A stretch of 64,000 nt of DNA from Mogibacterium kristiansenii. Lineage in GTDB: Bacteria > Bacillota > Clostridia > Peptostreptococcales > Anaerovoracaceae. Where the stretch lies: the NCBI RefSeq assembly GCF_009695905.1, contig NZ_VUNA01000009.1, positions 1 through 64,000 on the forward strand, in the 5' to 3' direction. The notes under the pieces are model-generated. The model saw nothing but the letters and a program-made list of their open reading frames with translations, did no database searches and was not told the DNA's origin. The position numbers were made by a program, and so were the translations under genes. Position 1 is the first letter of the stretch. Every line of letters starts with the position of its first letter. Below are positions 1 through 8,594 of the stretch, in pieces.

Positions 1-319
1 ACTATCCACTTCCATCAAATGAAAAAGACAGCGCAACTGTTTTGCAAAAGTAACTTCTTGTCTGGATTTGCAAATTTAAAATCCAGTGCTGCCATAACAA
101 AAGCAGAACTTACTTTTTCAATTCAGGTTAGCCCGGATTTTCTTCTTCCGGGGCCTCATCCTTCCCTCTTCTCCGGGCATTCAGCTCTAATTCACACGAC
201 GGCCACAAGGAAGTTGACGACGAAACCTCGGTTCCGAGCGTTTCGTCGTCAATTTTCGAAGATATCTCGCAAACGGCCCGAATTAGACTCGGGGCGGTGT
301 GCCCAGTCGCCTTTGTATG
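1..319. other. Non-coding left edge with strong hairpins
   Basis: I find no convincing gene here; an open frame near the left end has no family resemblance and no ribosome binding site. The stretch holds an 8-bp inverted repeat (62-69 with 79-86, arms CTGGATTT/AAATCCAG) and a much stronger hairpin at 214-252. Its 13-bp perfect outer stem (TTGACGACGAAAC with its complement) continues as a 4-bp inner stem (CTCG/CGAG), with one bulged C and a GTTC loop. The hairpin is followed on the plus strand by TTTT, so it may be a terminator, but no plus-strand gene precedes it in the window. Confidence 0.5.
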
Positions 320-1759
320 CTAGCCTTCCTGACACAGTTTTCGACTGTGGGCTTTTGCCAATTCCAATCCTTTCCGGTTATACTCTTTCCGGAATTCCTC
401 CCGGATGATTTCTGCGGGGCGGCCGCCCGGTTCCAGTTTGCGCCACTGAAAATCCAGTGCTTCCCGGATATATGCCCACTCGGCGGAGGCGGAGCCCGTC
501 ACCGGTGCTGCAATCCCAACGGATGTGGGGCTGTCACCGTTGGCGGAGCCTCCACCAATCGCGGAGCCTGTCACAGGCGCTGCAATCCCCTCGGGGGCGG
601 AACCGGCAACAGGGGCAACGCCACCCTCAGGGGTGGAGCCGCCGCCCCTCTCAAAGAATTCTTCCATTTCCTGCAAAGCTTGCACCGCGTTCTCCCGGAT
701 GCTGAGGCCGTTGGAAAGGCAAGTGGAATTATCGAACAGCGCGGCGCGCTTCATGTCACGAAGCGCCCGAAGCTGCTCGCCCTCCGGGAACGGTTTCGGC
801 GCCCGACTCGCCAGGTACACCATCAGGAGATGTAGAAACCGCACATCCTCCCGGAAGATCCCGATTTCCGAGTACGGGTTTTCATCGATAATCCGAATCT
901 CGATATGGCTCACCCCTTCCCGCCGCAGGCGTTCCAAATCATACAGTCCCGCTGACTTCAGCCGCACCGGGTAGTACAGCTCCGCCGGGGACATCAAAGT
1001 CCCGTCCTCCGTGTATTTTAGGATGGAATCCACGTACCCCTCCAGGCTGCGGTAATCCAGCACCGGCTCGAAATCGTTCCAATAGCCGATTTCACTGCTC
1101 CGCGGACTGGCATACTTCAGGCAAGGCGTGCCGTCTTTTTTCCCCGGACAAAAATAGCTTTCATCCAGTACCGGACTCGCCGCAAAAAGATACACAATCA
1201 GCCATGCGTACCGGGTGGTCCACGCCGCCAAATTCAAATAGGCGGCATCCGCACTCCGGCGCTTTTCGCCGGCACAGCCGGTTCCAACGCCGGCATCCCC
1301 TACTGCCGAAATTGCTTCCCAGAATTTCTCCGGAAAAGACAGGTTAAAGTGAATCCCGGAATACAGCATCAACTGCGTGCCGTACCGGTCTCTCAAATGG
1401 TTCCGGTAGGCCGTCTTCCATGCCTTCTCCCCGTAAAACTCCATGGGCGGATTCTCCCCTTCCGCCTGAACATAGGGCGGGTTGCTGAAAGGCCACAGGT
1501 ACTCCGGCCCGGTCTCCCGTTTTTCCAGCACTCGGGCCGCCTTCCGGTGCAGCCGCCGCAATGCCTCCCAGACCTCATCCGCGGAATCGCACACATCCGT
1601 GACAAATTCCAATTGATTCCCACTGAAATCCACATCCAATTCCACATCCTCCTGGAACGGGTGGGCCGTCTGAGCCAGCCGGCCGCGTCGGTCTACACGA
1701 AGACTTTCTTTTTCCAGCCCCATTCGTGCTACCAAAATATTTTTATCCAGTCGTTTCAT
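320..1759 (-). CDS. gshA: Glutamate-cysteine ligase (GshA-type)
   Basis: Probable gamma-glutamylcysteine synthetase, joining glutamate and cysteine with ATP in the cytosol. The N-terminus carries the GLEKESLRV segment typical of the GshA domain of bacterial GshA/GshAB enzymes, and the length (479 residues) fits a GshA domain without the C-terminal ATP-grasp glutathione synthetase. I chose the ATG at 1759, preceded by AGGAG at 7 nt, over an in-frame GTG at 1777. Near residues 370-435 there is a Gly/Ala/Pro/Ser/Thr-rich insert with two near-identical blocks (IAAPVTGSA), encoded by 24-bp DNA repeats at 494-517 and 566-589. This is unusual inside a catalytic domain and looks like local repeat expansion. 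No gshB partner is adjacent, so the end product (gamma-Glu-Cys or glutathione) is open. Confidence 0.85.
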   Translation of the reverse strand: MKRLDKNILVARMGLEKESLRVDRRGRLAQTAHPFQEDVELDVDFSGNQLEFVTDVCDSADEVWEALRRLHRKAARVLEKRETGPEYLWPFSNPPYVQAEGENPPMEFYGEKAWKTAYRNHLRDRYGTQLMLYSGIHFNLSFPEKFWEAISAVGDAGVGTGCAGEKRRSADAAYLNLAAWTTRYAWLIVYLFAASPVLDESYFCPGKKDGTPCLKYASPRSSEIGYWNDFEPVLDYRSLEGYVDSILKYTEDGTLMSPAELYYPVRLKSAGLYDLERLRREGVSHIEIRIIDENPYSEIGIFREDVRFLHLLMVYLASRAPKPFPEGEQLRALRDMKRAALFDNSTCLSNGLSIRENAVQALQEMEEFFERGGGSTPEGGVAPVAGSAPEGIAAPVTGSAIGGGSANGDSPTSVGIAAPVTGSASAEWAYIREALDFQWRKLEPGGRPAEIIREEFRKEYNRKGLELAKAHSRKLCQEG

Positions 1760-1789
1760 ATTTTTACTCCTACCCACAATATGGAAACG

Positions 1790-1818
1790 ATTTTATCACG
1801 ACAAAAATCTCATCGCAA
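1790..1818 (-). promoter_or_regulatory. Candidate sigma-A promoter of gshA
   Basis: On the minus strand, TTGCGA (1813-1818) and TAAAAT (1790-1795) are separated by 17 nt, about 30 nt upstream of the gshA start codon. The match to consensus is moderate. Confidence 0.5.
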
Positions 1819-1870
1819 GGAAATTCAGAGTGATTTGATAGGAATTTTCATGAAAGATTTGTGAAAGGTG

Positions 1871-1899
1871 TTGCATTTCCTTGAAATCAATGGTATTGT
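1871..1899 (+). promoter_or_regulatory. Candidate promoter of the DUF1858 gene
   Basis: TTGCAT (1871-1876), a 17-nt spacer and TATTGT (1894-1899) with an upstream TGG (extended -10). It lies about 50 nt before the DUF1858 start codon and drives the opposite strand from gshA. Confidence 0.5.
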
Positions 1900-1947
1900 A
1901 ACTTTCGTAGAAAATTTTTCCTAAGGAATATGAAGGGAGTTATATAA

Positions 1948-2148
1948 ATGGCAATTACGAAGGACAACGTCATCGGCGAAGTTATCACCGCACATCCGGA
2001 ACTGATCGAGACATTCTTCCAGAACGGAATGATGTGCATCGGCTGCCCGGCTTCTCAGGGTGAGTCCATCGAGCAGGCATCCCAGGTTCACGGCCTCGAC
2101 GCGGACGCACTGGTAAACGCTCTGAACGACGCACTAAAAGCAGAATAG
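1948..2148 (+). CDS. DUF1858 redox-disulfide domain protein
   Basis: A 66-residue protein that is essentially one DUF1858 domain, the small helical domain also found at the N-terminus of ScdA-like iron-sulfur repair proteins and associated with hybrid-cluster proteins. It has the family's CxxC pair at Cys30 and Cys33 (CIGCPAS) after a short helix containing HPE. By family resemblance a thiol/disulfide or metal-linked redox role is likely; no substrate can be deduced. The start ATG has AGGGAG 8 nt upstream. It stands alone, with its own promoter and a downstream terminator at 2397-2430. Confidence 0.85.
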   Translation: MAITKDNVIGEVITAHPELIETFFQNGMMCIGCPASQGESIEQASQVHGLDADALVNALNDALKAE

Positions 2149-2396
2149 TCCGCGGCTCTAGGCGACCGGCTCGGCGAGCTCGATCGGCGGAGCGCATATC
2201 AGGGGTCGGCGAAGCCGACCAAACATGAAGATGGGAAGATTCCGGCGCAGCCGGAATCGACCGATTATTGGAGATGTAAAAACCAATCCTTTAAGTTGGT
2301 TTAAGGTTTTTGCATATAATAGTAACTGTAAACAGAAGAGATGCTGTTTACAGAATTCTATCACCACCCAATCTCAAACATAAGTTAACACGAAGG
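2149..2396. other. Hairpin-rich intergenic region
   Basis: Several perfect inverted repeats lie in this 250-bp gap between two genes that end facing each other: GGTCGGC/GCCGACC with a GAA loop (2204-2220), GATTCCGGC/GCCGGAATC with a GCA loop (2238-2258), AAACCAA/TTGGTTT (about 2279-2301), and CTGTAAACAG/CTGTTTACAG (2326-2335 with 2344-2353). None has a clear T-run. They may be RNA processing or stabilising structures, or remnants of a small repeat element. Confidence 0.5.
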
Positions 2397-2430
2397 AAAA
2401 GACAAGGCACCCCCCATCGCCTTGTCTTTT
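2397..2430. terminator. Bidirectional intrinsic terminator
   Basis: The stem GACAAGGC/GCCTTGTC (2401-2408 with 2419-2426) is flanked by AAAA on the left and TTTTT on the right, so it can terminate both the DUF1858 transcript and the convergent subtilase transcript. Confidence 0.85.
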
Positions 2431-2471
2431 TCGTTGCATTTTTCGGTTCTTCACTTTTTCCTCGCCGGAGG

Positions 2472-5400
2472 CTACCGGACCTTCACCACACACACAGCTT
2501 TCAGCTTCCGGTTTTCCTTGGAGCGGGCGGTGACCCGGATTTTGGCGCTGCGGCGGGCGCTTCTCCGGATGGTCACCTTTCCGGATTTGGTCACCTTGGC
2601 ATACTTCCGGTTGGACACCGTCCAGGTGACGCTGCGGTTGGTGCCGTTGGCGGAAGCCTTCAGCTTTATGCTCTTTCCCCGCTTCAGGCTCACGGATTTT
2701 CGGTTCATCTTCACCTTGGTGCAGATTTTTCCGAAATGCACCGTAATCGTGGCATCCTTCGTGGCCTTCAGCTTGATGCTTTGGCCTTTCTTTGCGGCCG
2801 ACGTCGGCTTCTTGAAGCTCTTCTTTTTGCCGTAACGGCTGATGCTGTAGGAATAGACGTAGGATCCCTTCTTCGGAGTGATTTTCAGCGTAATGGTCTC
2901 CCCGTTCAGAACGCCGGCGGTGCCGGTGACCGTGCCGGAGCCCTTGCCGCTCTTCTTCACTTTGAAGGTGCGGTATGCACTTTCAACCGGGATGCTCTTG
3001 AACGTCTCATAGGTGATATCGTCATCGTAAGACACGTATTCCGCATAGAACCGGTTTCCGGCTGACGAACCGTAAGCTGCCGTCTCCTGTCCTTTTCCCC
3101 AGAGGGTATAGCTCAGGGCCTCGGTTTTGTCGGTGGAGGTGTTGAACCGGTAGGTATCTCCCTTGCCGTCGGAGGAGGCGCCGCCGAACACGATGCCCTT
3201 GGCATCCAGGCCCACGGCGCAGCTTACCAGATTCTGTTCAAAAACATCCTGCGTAAGGGTTGTGTTCAGTACCTTTGGCAGGGTACCCGCCTTCTGCCAC
3301 TTTCTGCCGTCAAAGGCCATCACATCGTAATTGAGTCCATTGCTGTTCCGGCCCAGAACGTAGTACAGCTTTCCGTTCTGAGCGAAGGCCTTGCCGTCGT
3401 ACAGACCTTCCGGCAGGTTCGCCTTCTTCTTCCACATTGCGCCGGATTTTACCGGGCAGCTCCAGGTCTCAGCGGACGGCATAATCTTCTTGCCTTCCTT
3501 CTTTGCGCCGCCCGTCAGATACAGGTTCCCGTTCATTCCTGCCAAAGCGGTGCAGCCGGCGCTCTCTTCATCGATGGTGCTCGGCATGCTGCCCTTGTCA
3601 ATCAGCGTGTCGGAATATACCGTCCAGTTCTTCTTGCTACCGGTCAGATCCATGCCCACCAGCATGTAAGACTTCCGGTCGCCCAGATCGCAGCAGATTA
3701 CCTCATAGACGTTGCCCCTCATATATGTCGCATTGGTCACCAACGTAATTTCCGGGCGTTCCCCCTTCTTGAGCTTCCAGAGGAAGTGCTTCTTCTCCTG
3801 ACTCTTCGCATACTTCGTCACTGCGTCATCCAGGCTCTGACCCACCCGGTCGTAGTCGTTCTTGTCCACGGTATACAGATTTCCGCTTCCCGCATCGTAT
3901 CCCAGTTTCCGGATATCGTTCGGAATCCACTGGACGTTATCGCCATCGGAGCTTGCATCCTCCTCGTCGTCGAGCAGGTCCTTGGATGAGGAACTCTTGT
4001 TGCGGGCCGCCGCGTCGCTGCGTTCTTCCTCTTCATCCGACAGGACGAACTCCTTCTTGTATTCGGCATTTCCTTTTACCAGATAGAAGATGCCTCTGCC
4101 CGTCTTCTCTCCGTTTTTTAAGCTAAAAGCAATACTGCTTCCCGCCAGGTTGTACGAGGATGCATTGGAGATGGTGATTTTGCTGCCGTCGGAGGACACA
4201 TCCTTGGAAGCGATGTCTCGCTTGGTGTCCTGAACCGTATTGGTCACCGTGATTTCCGGATTGGTTCCGAATCCGGCACCCTCCAGAATCACCTGATTTT
4301 TCTTCGGGTCCACCTTGGCCGACCGGACGGCCGGTTTGGCGGAAACGCTGTTGGCGGTGTATTCGTCGAAATCGATTCCGCCGCCGGTGGATACTTCGTT
4401 CTTATATCGATCGTTGGTGGTCTGATACAGGATGGATTTCAGCTGCTTCGCATCCGCAGTCGGATTCATCGCCGCAATCAGGGCCACGGAACCGGTGACC
4501 ACCGGAGTGGCCATGGAAGTTCCGGAGAACAGGGCGTATTTGCCGAATTGATCCGCATCCGCACCGGCTTTGGAAATTCCCAGGGAGCTGATTTCGATGG
4601 TGGCATCGCCTTCATCTCCCACCTGGTAGATGAATCCCAGACCGAAGTTTTCCCCTTTCGCACCGGATGCAGAGAGCAAATCTGTATTTCCTTCGGCTCT
4701 CCACACATCGTTCATGCTGGAATCCGTCTGGTTAATATCCTCGGAAGCCACGTTCAGGGACTGGATGGTCCCCTGATCCGATACGTCCGCCGCAATGTCT
4801 CCCGCGATGAAGAATCCGGAACCCCCGCCCTGGGTGATAGTCCGGTAGGCGATGTTGCAGTAGGTATTGGATCCATCCGATTCTCCGCTCTTCTCGTATG
4901 GGAAGTACAGCAGGAACATGTCACCGTTCTTCGCTCCGGTAATCTTCCACTTCAACGCGATTTTGTCGCCGGAGGCGCGGAAATTAGCGTCTTCGGATTC
5001 GTCGATGGTCAGCTCCGCTTTTCCCTTGCTGCCCTTGCTCAGCTTCTTTCCGGTCACCGCGGCGCCGAATTCCTTCATGCCGTCGATGGACTTGCCGGAA
5101 GCGTCTGTTCCGGTTACCGGGGTGATGCCGTTTTCTTTTATGGAATCTTTATTGAATTCCCCGTAATACTCCGAAAGCTGCTTCACCTTATCGGCGGAGT
5201 ACAGCCACGGGGTGTAGTTCGGATAGCTCACCGAGGAGAGGATGTTGGTGCCCGGCGCCATCACATCCACGTTCCGCTTTCCGTAGTTGGAGTAGGATGC
5301 CAGGGTGCCGTCCTCGGCGGAAGCCGCCACCGAAACGCCGTAATCGGAGCCGGTGTTGGCCGGAGCATTGGCAATCAGGTCGTTGTCCGACGTCTCGTTT

Positions 5401-6611
5401 CCTGCGGCACAAATGGTGAGAATGCCCGCTTTGCCCGCTTCGTCGATGACGGAGTCGTAAATGTCGGAATCCACATCCGCGCCAAAGGAGCAGTTGATGG
5501 CTTTCAGGTTCACGCCCAGCTGCTTGGCCCGAATAGTATAGTAGAAACCTTTGAGGATTCCGCTCAGGGTGCCGCTGCCGTCGCTGTCCAGCACCCGGAT
5601 GCCCATCAGCCGGATGCCGCTGCTGTCGCCGGATTTGTCGCTGCCGAATACGCCGGCGGTTCCGGTGCCGTTGTTGGCCTGAGCCGCGATGATGCCGGCA
5701 CAGTGGGTGCCGTGGCCGTTCTGGTCCATCGGGTCGATGCCGTCCGGATCGTCGGAAGCATTGCCACCCAGGAGAATGTCCCAGAAATCCGCCTCCTCCT
5801 CTACAAAATCGTGACCGTAGGTGCCGGTGAGCTTGAAGCCCTTCGGGGCCTTCCACATGTGGCTCTTCAATTCCTCGTGCTCGTAATCGATTCCCGTATC
5901 CATTACCGCAACTACCACGTCTTTTGCGGATTTCTCTGCGGTCTTGTCATAGGCCTCCCAGCCGGCGGGGGCGTGGATGCCGTCCAGATGCCATGCGGTG
6001 CGGAGGTACTCATCGTTCCATCCCGTCCGGTTTCCCGTATCCTTCGCCTCAAAAATATAGTTCGGCTCCGCGTTCTTGATTTCCGGGTTCTTCTCCAATT
6101 CCTTTGCCAAGGTCTTGGCGCTTCCGTCCTTCGAGGAAACGACACTGATGACCGTCTCATCTTCCGAAGATTTCGTCGGGGTCAGGGCAATCGTATCTTG
6201 AATCTCGTACTTGTCCAAGGATTTCTCCAGGATTTCCGCCTGCTGTCCCAAAGTGTTCTCCGCTTTCTTCTGCCGTTCGCCGGACTTTTCCTTCATGGCA
6301 CTGCCGAAGGATTCTGCCGTAGCGGCCCGGCGCGCCATCTTCTTCTCCTTGGTCGTCGGCGCATCCGTGGTAACGGCGCCTTCCTTATACTGTACTACCA
6401 CCTGGTTCGGTACGCATTCCGGATATTTCTTCCCGGAATTGACAGCTCCGGTGAGGCGGCTCCCCTTGGCGGAGGCGGCCAGGTTCGGCAGTTCCGATTC
6501 CGTCGTCGCTGCAGCTTGGAATGGCATCATGCTGATGGTCATTCCGCAGGCCAGCGCCAACACCGTCAGCTTCTTCCCTGTGGTCTTCATTCGGTGAGTC
6601 TTTTTCTTCAT
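2472..6611 (-). CDS. Large secreted subtilisin-like (S8) serine protease with Kelch-like and Ig-like C-terminus
   Basis: A 1379-residue exported peptidase. From the ATG at 6611 (preceded by AGGGGTAAGAGCA) it begins with a basic signal peptide (about residues 1-36), followed by an I9-like propeptide containing PNQVVVQYKE and a subtilase domain. The catalytic triad is visible: Asp238 in VMDTGIDYE, His300 in NGHGTHCAG and Ser699 in SGTSMATP; the oxyanion Asn is near residue 404 (AAGNET). About 220 residues are inserted between the Asn and Ser blocks, probably a lectin-like or PPC-like insertion. Beyond the protease come an acidic linker, a Kelch-like stretch (NLYLTGG, KLYYVLGRN), a repeat-like Ig region and a C-terminal Big_2-like domain rich in Lys/Arg. 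There is no LPXTG motif, so it is probably released or bound non-covalently. An in-frame extension upstream of 6611 lacks a ribosome binding site. Confidence 0.88.
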   Translation of the reverse strand: MKKKTHRMKTTGKKLTVLALACGMTISMMPFQAAATTESELPNLAASAKGSRLTGAVNSGKKYPECVPNQVVVQYKEGAVTTDAPTTKEKKMARRAATAESFGSAMKEKSGERQKKAENTLGQQAEILEKSLDKYEIQDTIALTPTKSSEDETVISVVSSKDGSAKTLAKELEKNPEIKNAEPNYIFEAKDTGNRTGWNDEYLRTAWHLDGIHAPAGWEAYDKTAEKSAKDVVVAVMDTGIDYEHEELKSHMWKAPKGFKLTGTYGHDFVEEEADFWDILLGGNASDDPDGIDPMDQNGHGTHCAGIIAAQANNGTGTAGVFGSDKSGDSSGIRLMGIRVLDSDGSGTLSGILKGFYYTIRAKQLGVNLKAINCSFGADVDSDIYDSVIDEAGKAGILTICAAGNETSDNDLIANAPANTGSDYGVSVAASAEDGTLASYSNYGKRNVDVMAPGTNILSSVSYPNYTPWLYSADKVKQLSEYYGEFNKDSIKENGITPVTGTDASGKSIDGMKEFGAAVTGKKLSKGSKGKAELTIDESEDANFRASGDKIALKWKITGAKNGDMFLLYFPYEKSGESDGSNTYCNIAYRTITQGGGSGFFIAGDIAADVSDQGTIQSLNVASEDINQTDSSMNDVWRAEGNTDLLSASGAKGENFGLGFIYQVGDEGDATIEISSLGISKAGADADQFGKYALFSGTSMATPVVTGSVALIAAMNPTADAKQLKSILYQTTNDRYKNEVSTGGGIDFDEYTANSVSAKPAVRSAKVDPKKNQVILEGAGFGTNPEITVTNTVQDTKRDIASKDVSSDGSKITISNASSYNLAGSSIAFSLKNGEKTGRGIFYLVKGNAEYKKEFVLSDEEEERSDAAARNKSSSSKDLLDDEEDASSDGDNVQWIPNDIRKLGYDAGSGNLYTVDKNDYDRVGQSLDDAVTKYAKSQEKKHFLWKLKKGERPEITLVTNATYMRGNVYEVICCDLGDRKSYMLVGMDLTGSKKNWTVYSDTLIDKGSMPSTIDEESAGCTALAGMNGNLYLTGGAKKEGKKIMPSAETWSCPVKSGAMWKKKANLPEGLYDGKAFAQNGKLYYVLGRNSNGLNYDVMAFDGRKWQKAGTLPKVLNTTLTQDVFEQNLVSCAVGLDAKGIVFGGASSDGKGDTYRFNTSTDKTEALSYTLWGKGQETAAYGSSAGNRFYAEYVSYDDDITYETFKSIPVESAYRTFKVKKSGKGSGTVTGTAGVLNGETITLKITPKKGSYVYSYSISRYGKKKSFKKPTSAAKKGQSIKLKATKDATITVHFGKICTKVKMNRKSVSLKRGKSIKLKASANGTNRSVTWTVSNRKYAKVTKSGKVTIRRSARRSAKIRVTARSKENRKLKAVCVVKVR

Positions 6612-6749
6612 TGCTCTTACCCCTGTCTGTGTTGATGTGTTCTGTTCGGTAAAAATAAATTGCGAATCCGTCCCTACCGGTTTGCCGAGCGCTCGAATCG
6701 GGGGAAGATGAACACCCGCCGGCAGCTCCGGCATCCGCAATTTATAAAT

Positions 6750-6758
6750 ATTGTACCA
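6750..6758 (-). promoter_or_regulatory. Possible extended -10 promoter of the S8 protease gene
   Basis: On the minus strand TGGTACAAT matches an extended -10 element about 140 nt upstream of the start codon; no good -35 is visible. The leader between them is uncharacterised. Confidence 0.35.
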
Positions 6759-6768
6759 TAGGAAAAAG

Positions 6769-6809
6769 CGGTGAAATCTTAAGATTCCTTAAGATTTCAC
6801 CGTTTTTTT
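6769..6809. terminator. Bidirectional terminator, 15-bp perfect stem
   Basis: The arm 6769-6783 (CGGTGAAATCTTAAG) pairs perfectly with 6788-6802 around an ATTC loop. T7 follows on the plus strand, and CTTTTTCC on the minus strand, downstream of the ATP-grasp gene. Confidence 0.85.
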
Positions 6810-6837
6810 CTTTATCGCGCCCTTCCGGCGCACCGTC

Positions 6838-8184
6838 TTACTCCGTCACCAGGTAGCTGGCCACGTTTCGTTCGCTTCCGTGGGAGGCGATAATCGTCCC
6901 CCTCGCCTGCCGGGTGAACACCCCGGCAAAACTTCCGTTATAGGAATACAATCCGTTCATATTGATGTAATCCCACGTCCTTCCGTCTCCGAACATGAAG
7001 TCCACATTGGGAGTCGCATACTGCTCCGCGTATTCCTGGCAGATAAATCCTTTGTTGTAGTATGCCTCGCACACCTCCCGCCATTCCTCCGGCGACCGGC
7101 CCCGGCCGTCCGCCACACTGTCGGATCCGTAGGAATCGTTGGGTTTGAGGATGTATTTGTCTTTGTTTCGAATCACTTCCTCCAGCTTAATGCCCTCCTC
7201 CCCGAAGTCGCAGGTGTACGGCACATGCTCTCGCACGAACCGGTTCTCCTCTGCCGTGAGAATTGCCCGGGTCTCCTCCCGGTGCAGCATGCTGAAGAAG
7301 GTTTTGGCATGGGCCACCTGGGTTCGGAAAGAGCCGCACAAGAAAACATTTCCCTCTCGATAGGCATCCAGCAGCGCCGTGACCGAATCGTACTCCTCCA
7401 TCACATCCGCCGTCACCGCCCGGCGGTAGATTCCGTGAATCTCATAGCCCTCCGGTGCCAGCAGCCGGCCGTCCTCGTAGCGGAGCGACCGGATGTCGAT
7501 GACCTGGGCGTAAATTTCTTTTTGCCGAAACCGCGCGGCGAACTCGTAGAACTCCGGCACGTTCCCCTTATCCAGAAAATCCACGATGGCCACCGTCGGC
7601 ACCAGCGGCATCTCCGGATGTTTTTTCCGGTAGTGGGTGTACAGCTCCAGGAAGGTCTCCACCCAGCTGTCGAATAGCTCGTAGCTCCGGAGCCGATACT
7701 TCCGGCAGATGGCCTGGTGAGCCGGGTTTCGCAGGTTCAGCTTGTCCAGATGGAAATCCTCGTTCATGGCGCTGGTTCCGTCCGTGTTGATCTCGCAGAA
7801 CTTGAAATCCCCGGTATCCTCGTGATAGAAAATATCGAAGCGGGCCATCGGCAGTTCGTCCGGATATCCCGGATCCGCCAGAATCAGCTCCTCCAGTTTC
7901 TCGGAAAAGCCGAAGCCCTTCCGATATTCCGGATCCGCCACATAGCGATCGATCACCTTGCAGCAGATTCGGTGGGTCATCTCCACGATTTCCCGAAACC
8001 GCCAATCGTCCTCCCGGGTATACACCTTCTGCATCGCCAGCGGCTTGTCAATCAGCCGTCCCCGGGAAATCAGCGGAGTATGCTGCAGTTCCTCTTTCAT
8101 CTCCTCTGCCGCCGCCCGATTCTCTTCGTAATGTTCCTTCAGCTCGCGGATGTAATCCGCATATATCTGTTCCCGTAAATTCAT
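6838..8184 (-). CDS. Circularly permuted ATP-grasp / glutathionylspermidine synthase-like protein
   Basis: A 448-residue cytosolic protein resembling the circularly permuted ATP-grasp superfamily, which includes glutathionylspermidine synthase-like carboxylate-amine ligases. Supporting segments are FCEINTDGTSAMNED (about residues 130-145), YILKPNDSYGSDSV (nucleotide-binding strand-loop) and the C-terminal GVFTRQARGTIIAS. It probably forms an amide or peptide bond with ATP; the substrates are unknown. The start ATG is 2 nt after the stop of the upstream GNAT gene and its AAGGGG ribosome binding site lies over that stop, so the two are translationally coupled. A gshA-like gene lies 5 kb away, but a shared thiol pathway is only a guess. 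Confidence 0.7.
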   Translation of the reverse strand: MNLREQIYADYIRELKEHYEENRAAAEEMKEELQHTPLISRGRLIDKPLAMQKVYTREDDWRFREIVEMTHRICCKVIDRYVADPEYRKGFGFSEKLEELILADPGYPDELPMARFDIFYHEDTGDFKFCEINTDGTSAMNEDFHLDKLNLRNPAHQAICRKYRLRSYELFDSWVETFLELYTHYRKKHPEMPLVPTVAIVDFLDKGNVPEFYEFAARFRQKEIYAQVIDIRSLRYEDGRLLAPEGYEIHGIYRRAVTADVMEEYDSVTALLDAYREGNVFLCGSFRTQVAHAKTFFSMLHREETRAILTAEENRFVREHVPYTCDFGEEGIKLEEVIRNKDKYILKPNDSYGSDSVADGRGRSPEEWREVCEAYYNKGFICQEYAEQYATPNVDFMFGDGRTWDYINMNGLYSYNGSFAGVFTRQARGTIIASHGSERNVASYLVTE

Positions 8185-8186
8185 TG

Positions 8187-8579
8187 CTACCCCTTCATGA
8201 TGACTTCGTAATCCTCATCCACGTATTTGAAGCCGTGCTTCCGGCAAACCTCCGCGTACGCCCGGTCCGTCCGAATCATCACCCGGCTCTCTCGCCGCCG
8301 ATGCTCCCGCAGGTAGTCGCCCAGTTCCCGAAGGAGGTTCTCCTCCAAGTGCCGTTCCCGGAACTCTTCCGCCACCATGACGTCGCACACCAGATAGTAC
8401 AGCACCCCGTCTCCGCAGATGCGGCCAAACGCCACCAGCTGCTCCTCTTCAAAGATTCCCACGGTAAAAAGACTGTTTCGTATCGCTTCATAGGCCGACT
8501 TCAGAGGGATTCTCGCGCCGCACTTCTGCGCCAATGCCGCAAAATCCGCCGGAAGCGTTTCGTTATAACGATATTTCAT
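8187..8579 (-). CDS. GNAT family N-acetyltransferase
   Basis: A 130-residue single-domain GNAT acetyltransferase, transferring acetyl from acetyl-CoA to an unidentified amine. The order fits the fold: N-terminal strand and helix, the LVAFGRICGDG beta strand, LVCDVMVAEEFRERHLEENLL (motif A, with a poorly conserved Q/RxxGxG loop) and the C-terminal YAEVCRKHGFKYVDED strand-helix. The degenerate acetyl-CoA loop is a mild oddity. The ATG at 8579 has GGAAAGGG upstream. It is in an apparent operon with PAP2, ung and the ATP-grasp gene. Confidence 0.8.
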   Translation of the reverse strand: MKYRYNETLPADFAALAQKCGARIPLKSAYEAIRNSLFTVGIFEEEQLVAFGRICGDGVLYYLVCDVMVAEEFRERHLEENLLRELGDYLREHRRRESRVMIRTDRAYAEVCRKHGFKYVDEDYEVIMKG

Positions 8580-8594
8580 TTTACAACCCTTTCC

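Noticed and set aside
4548-6635. A long plus-strand open frame opposite the subtilase gene
   Set aside because: It is antisense to a clear protease, has no ribosome binding site or family motifs, and its openness follows from codon bias of the real gene.
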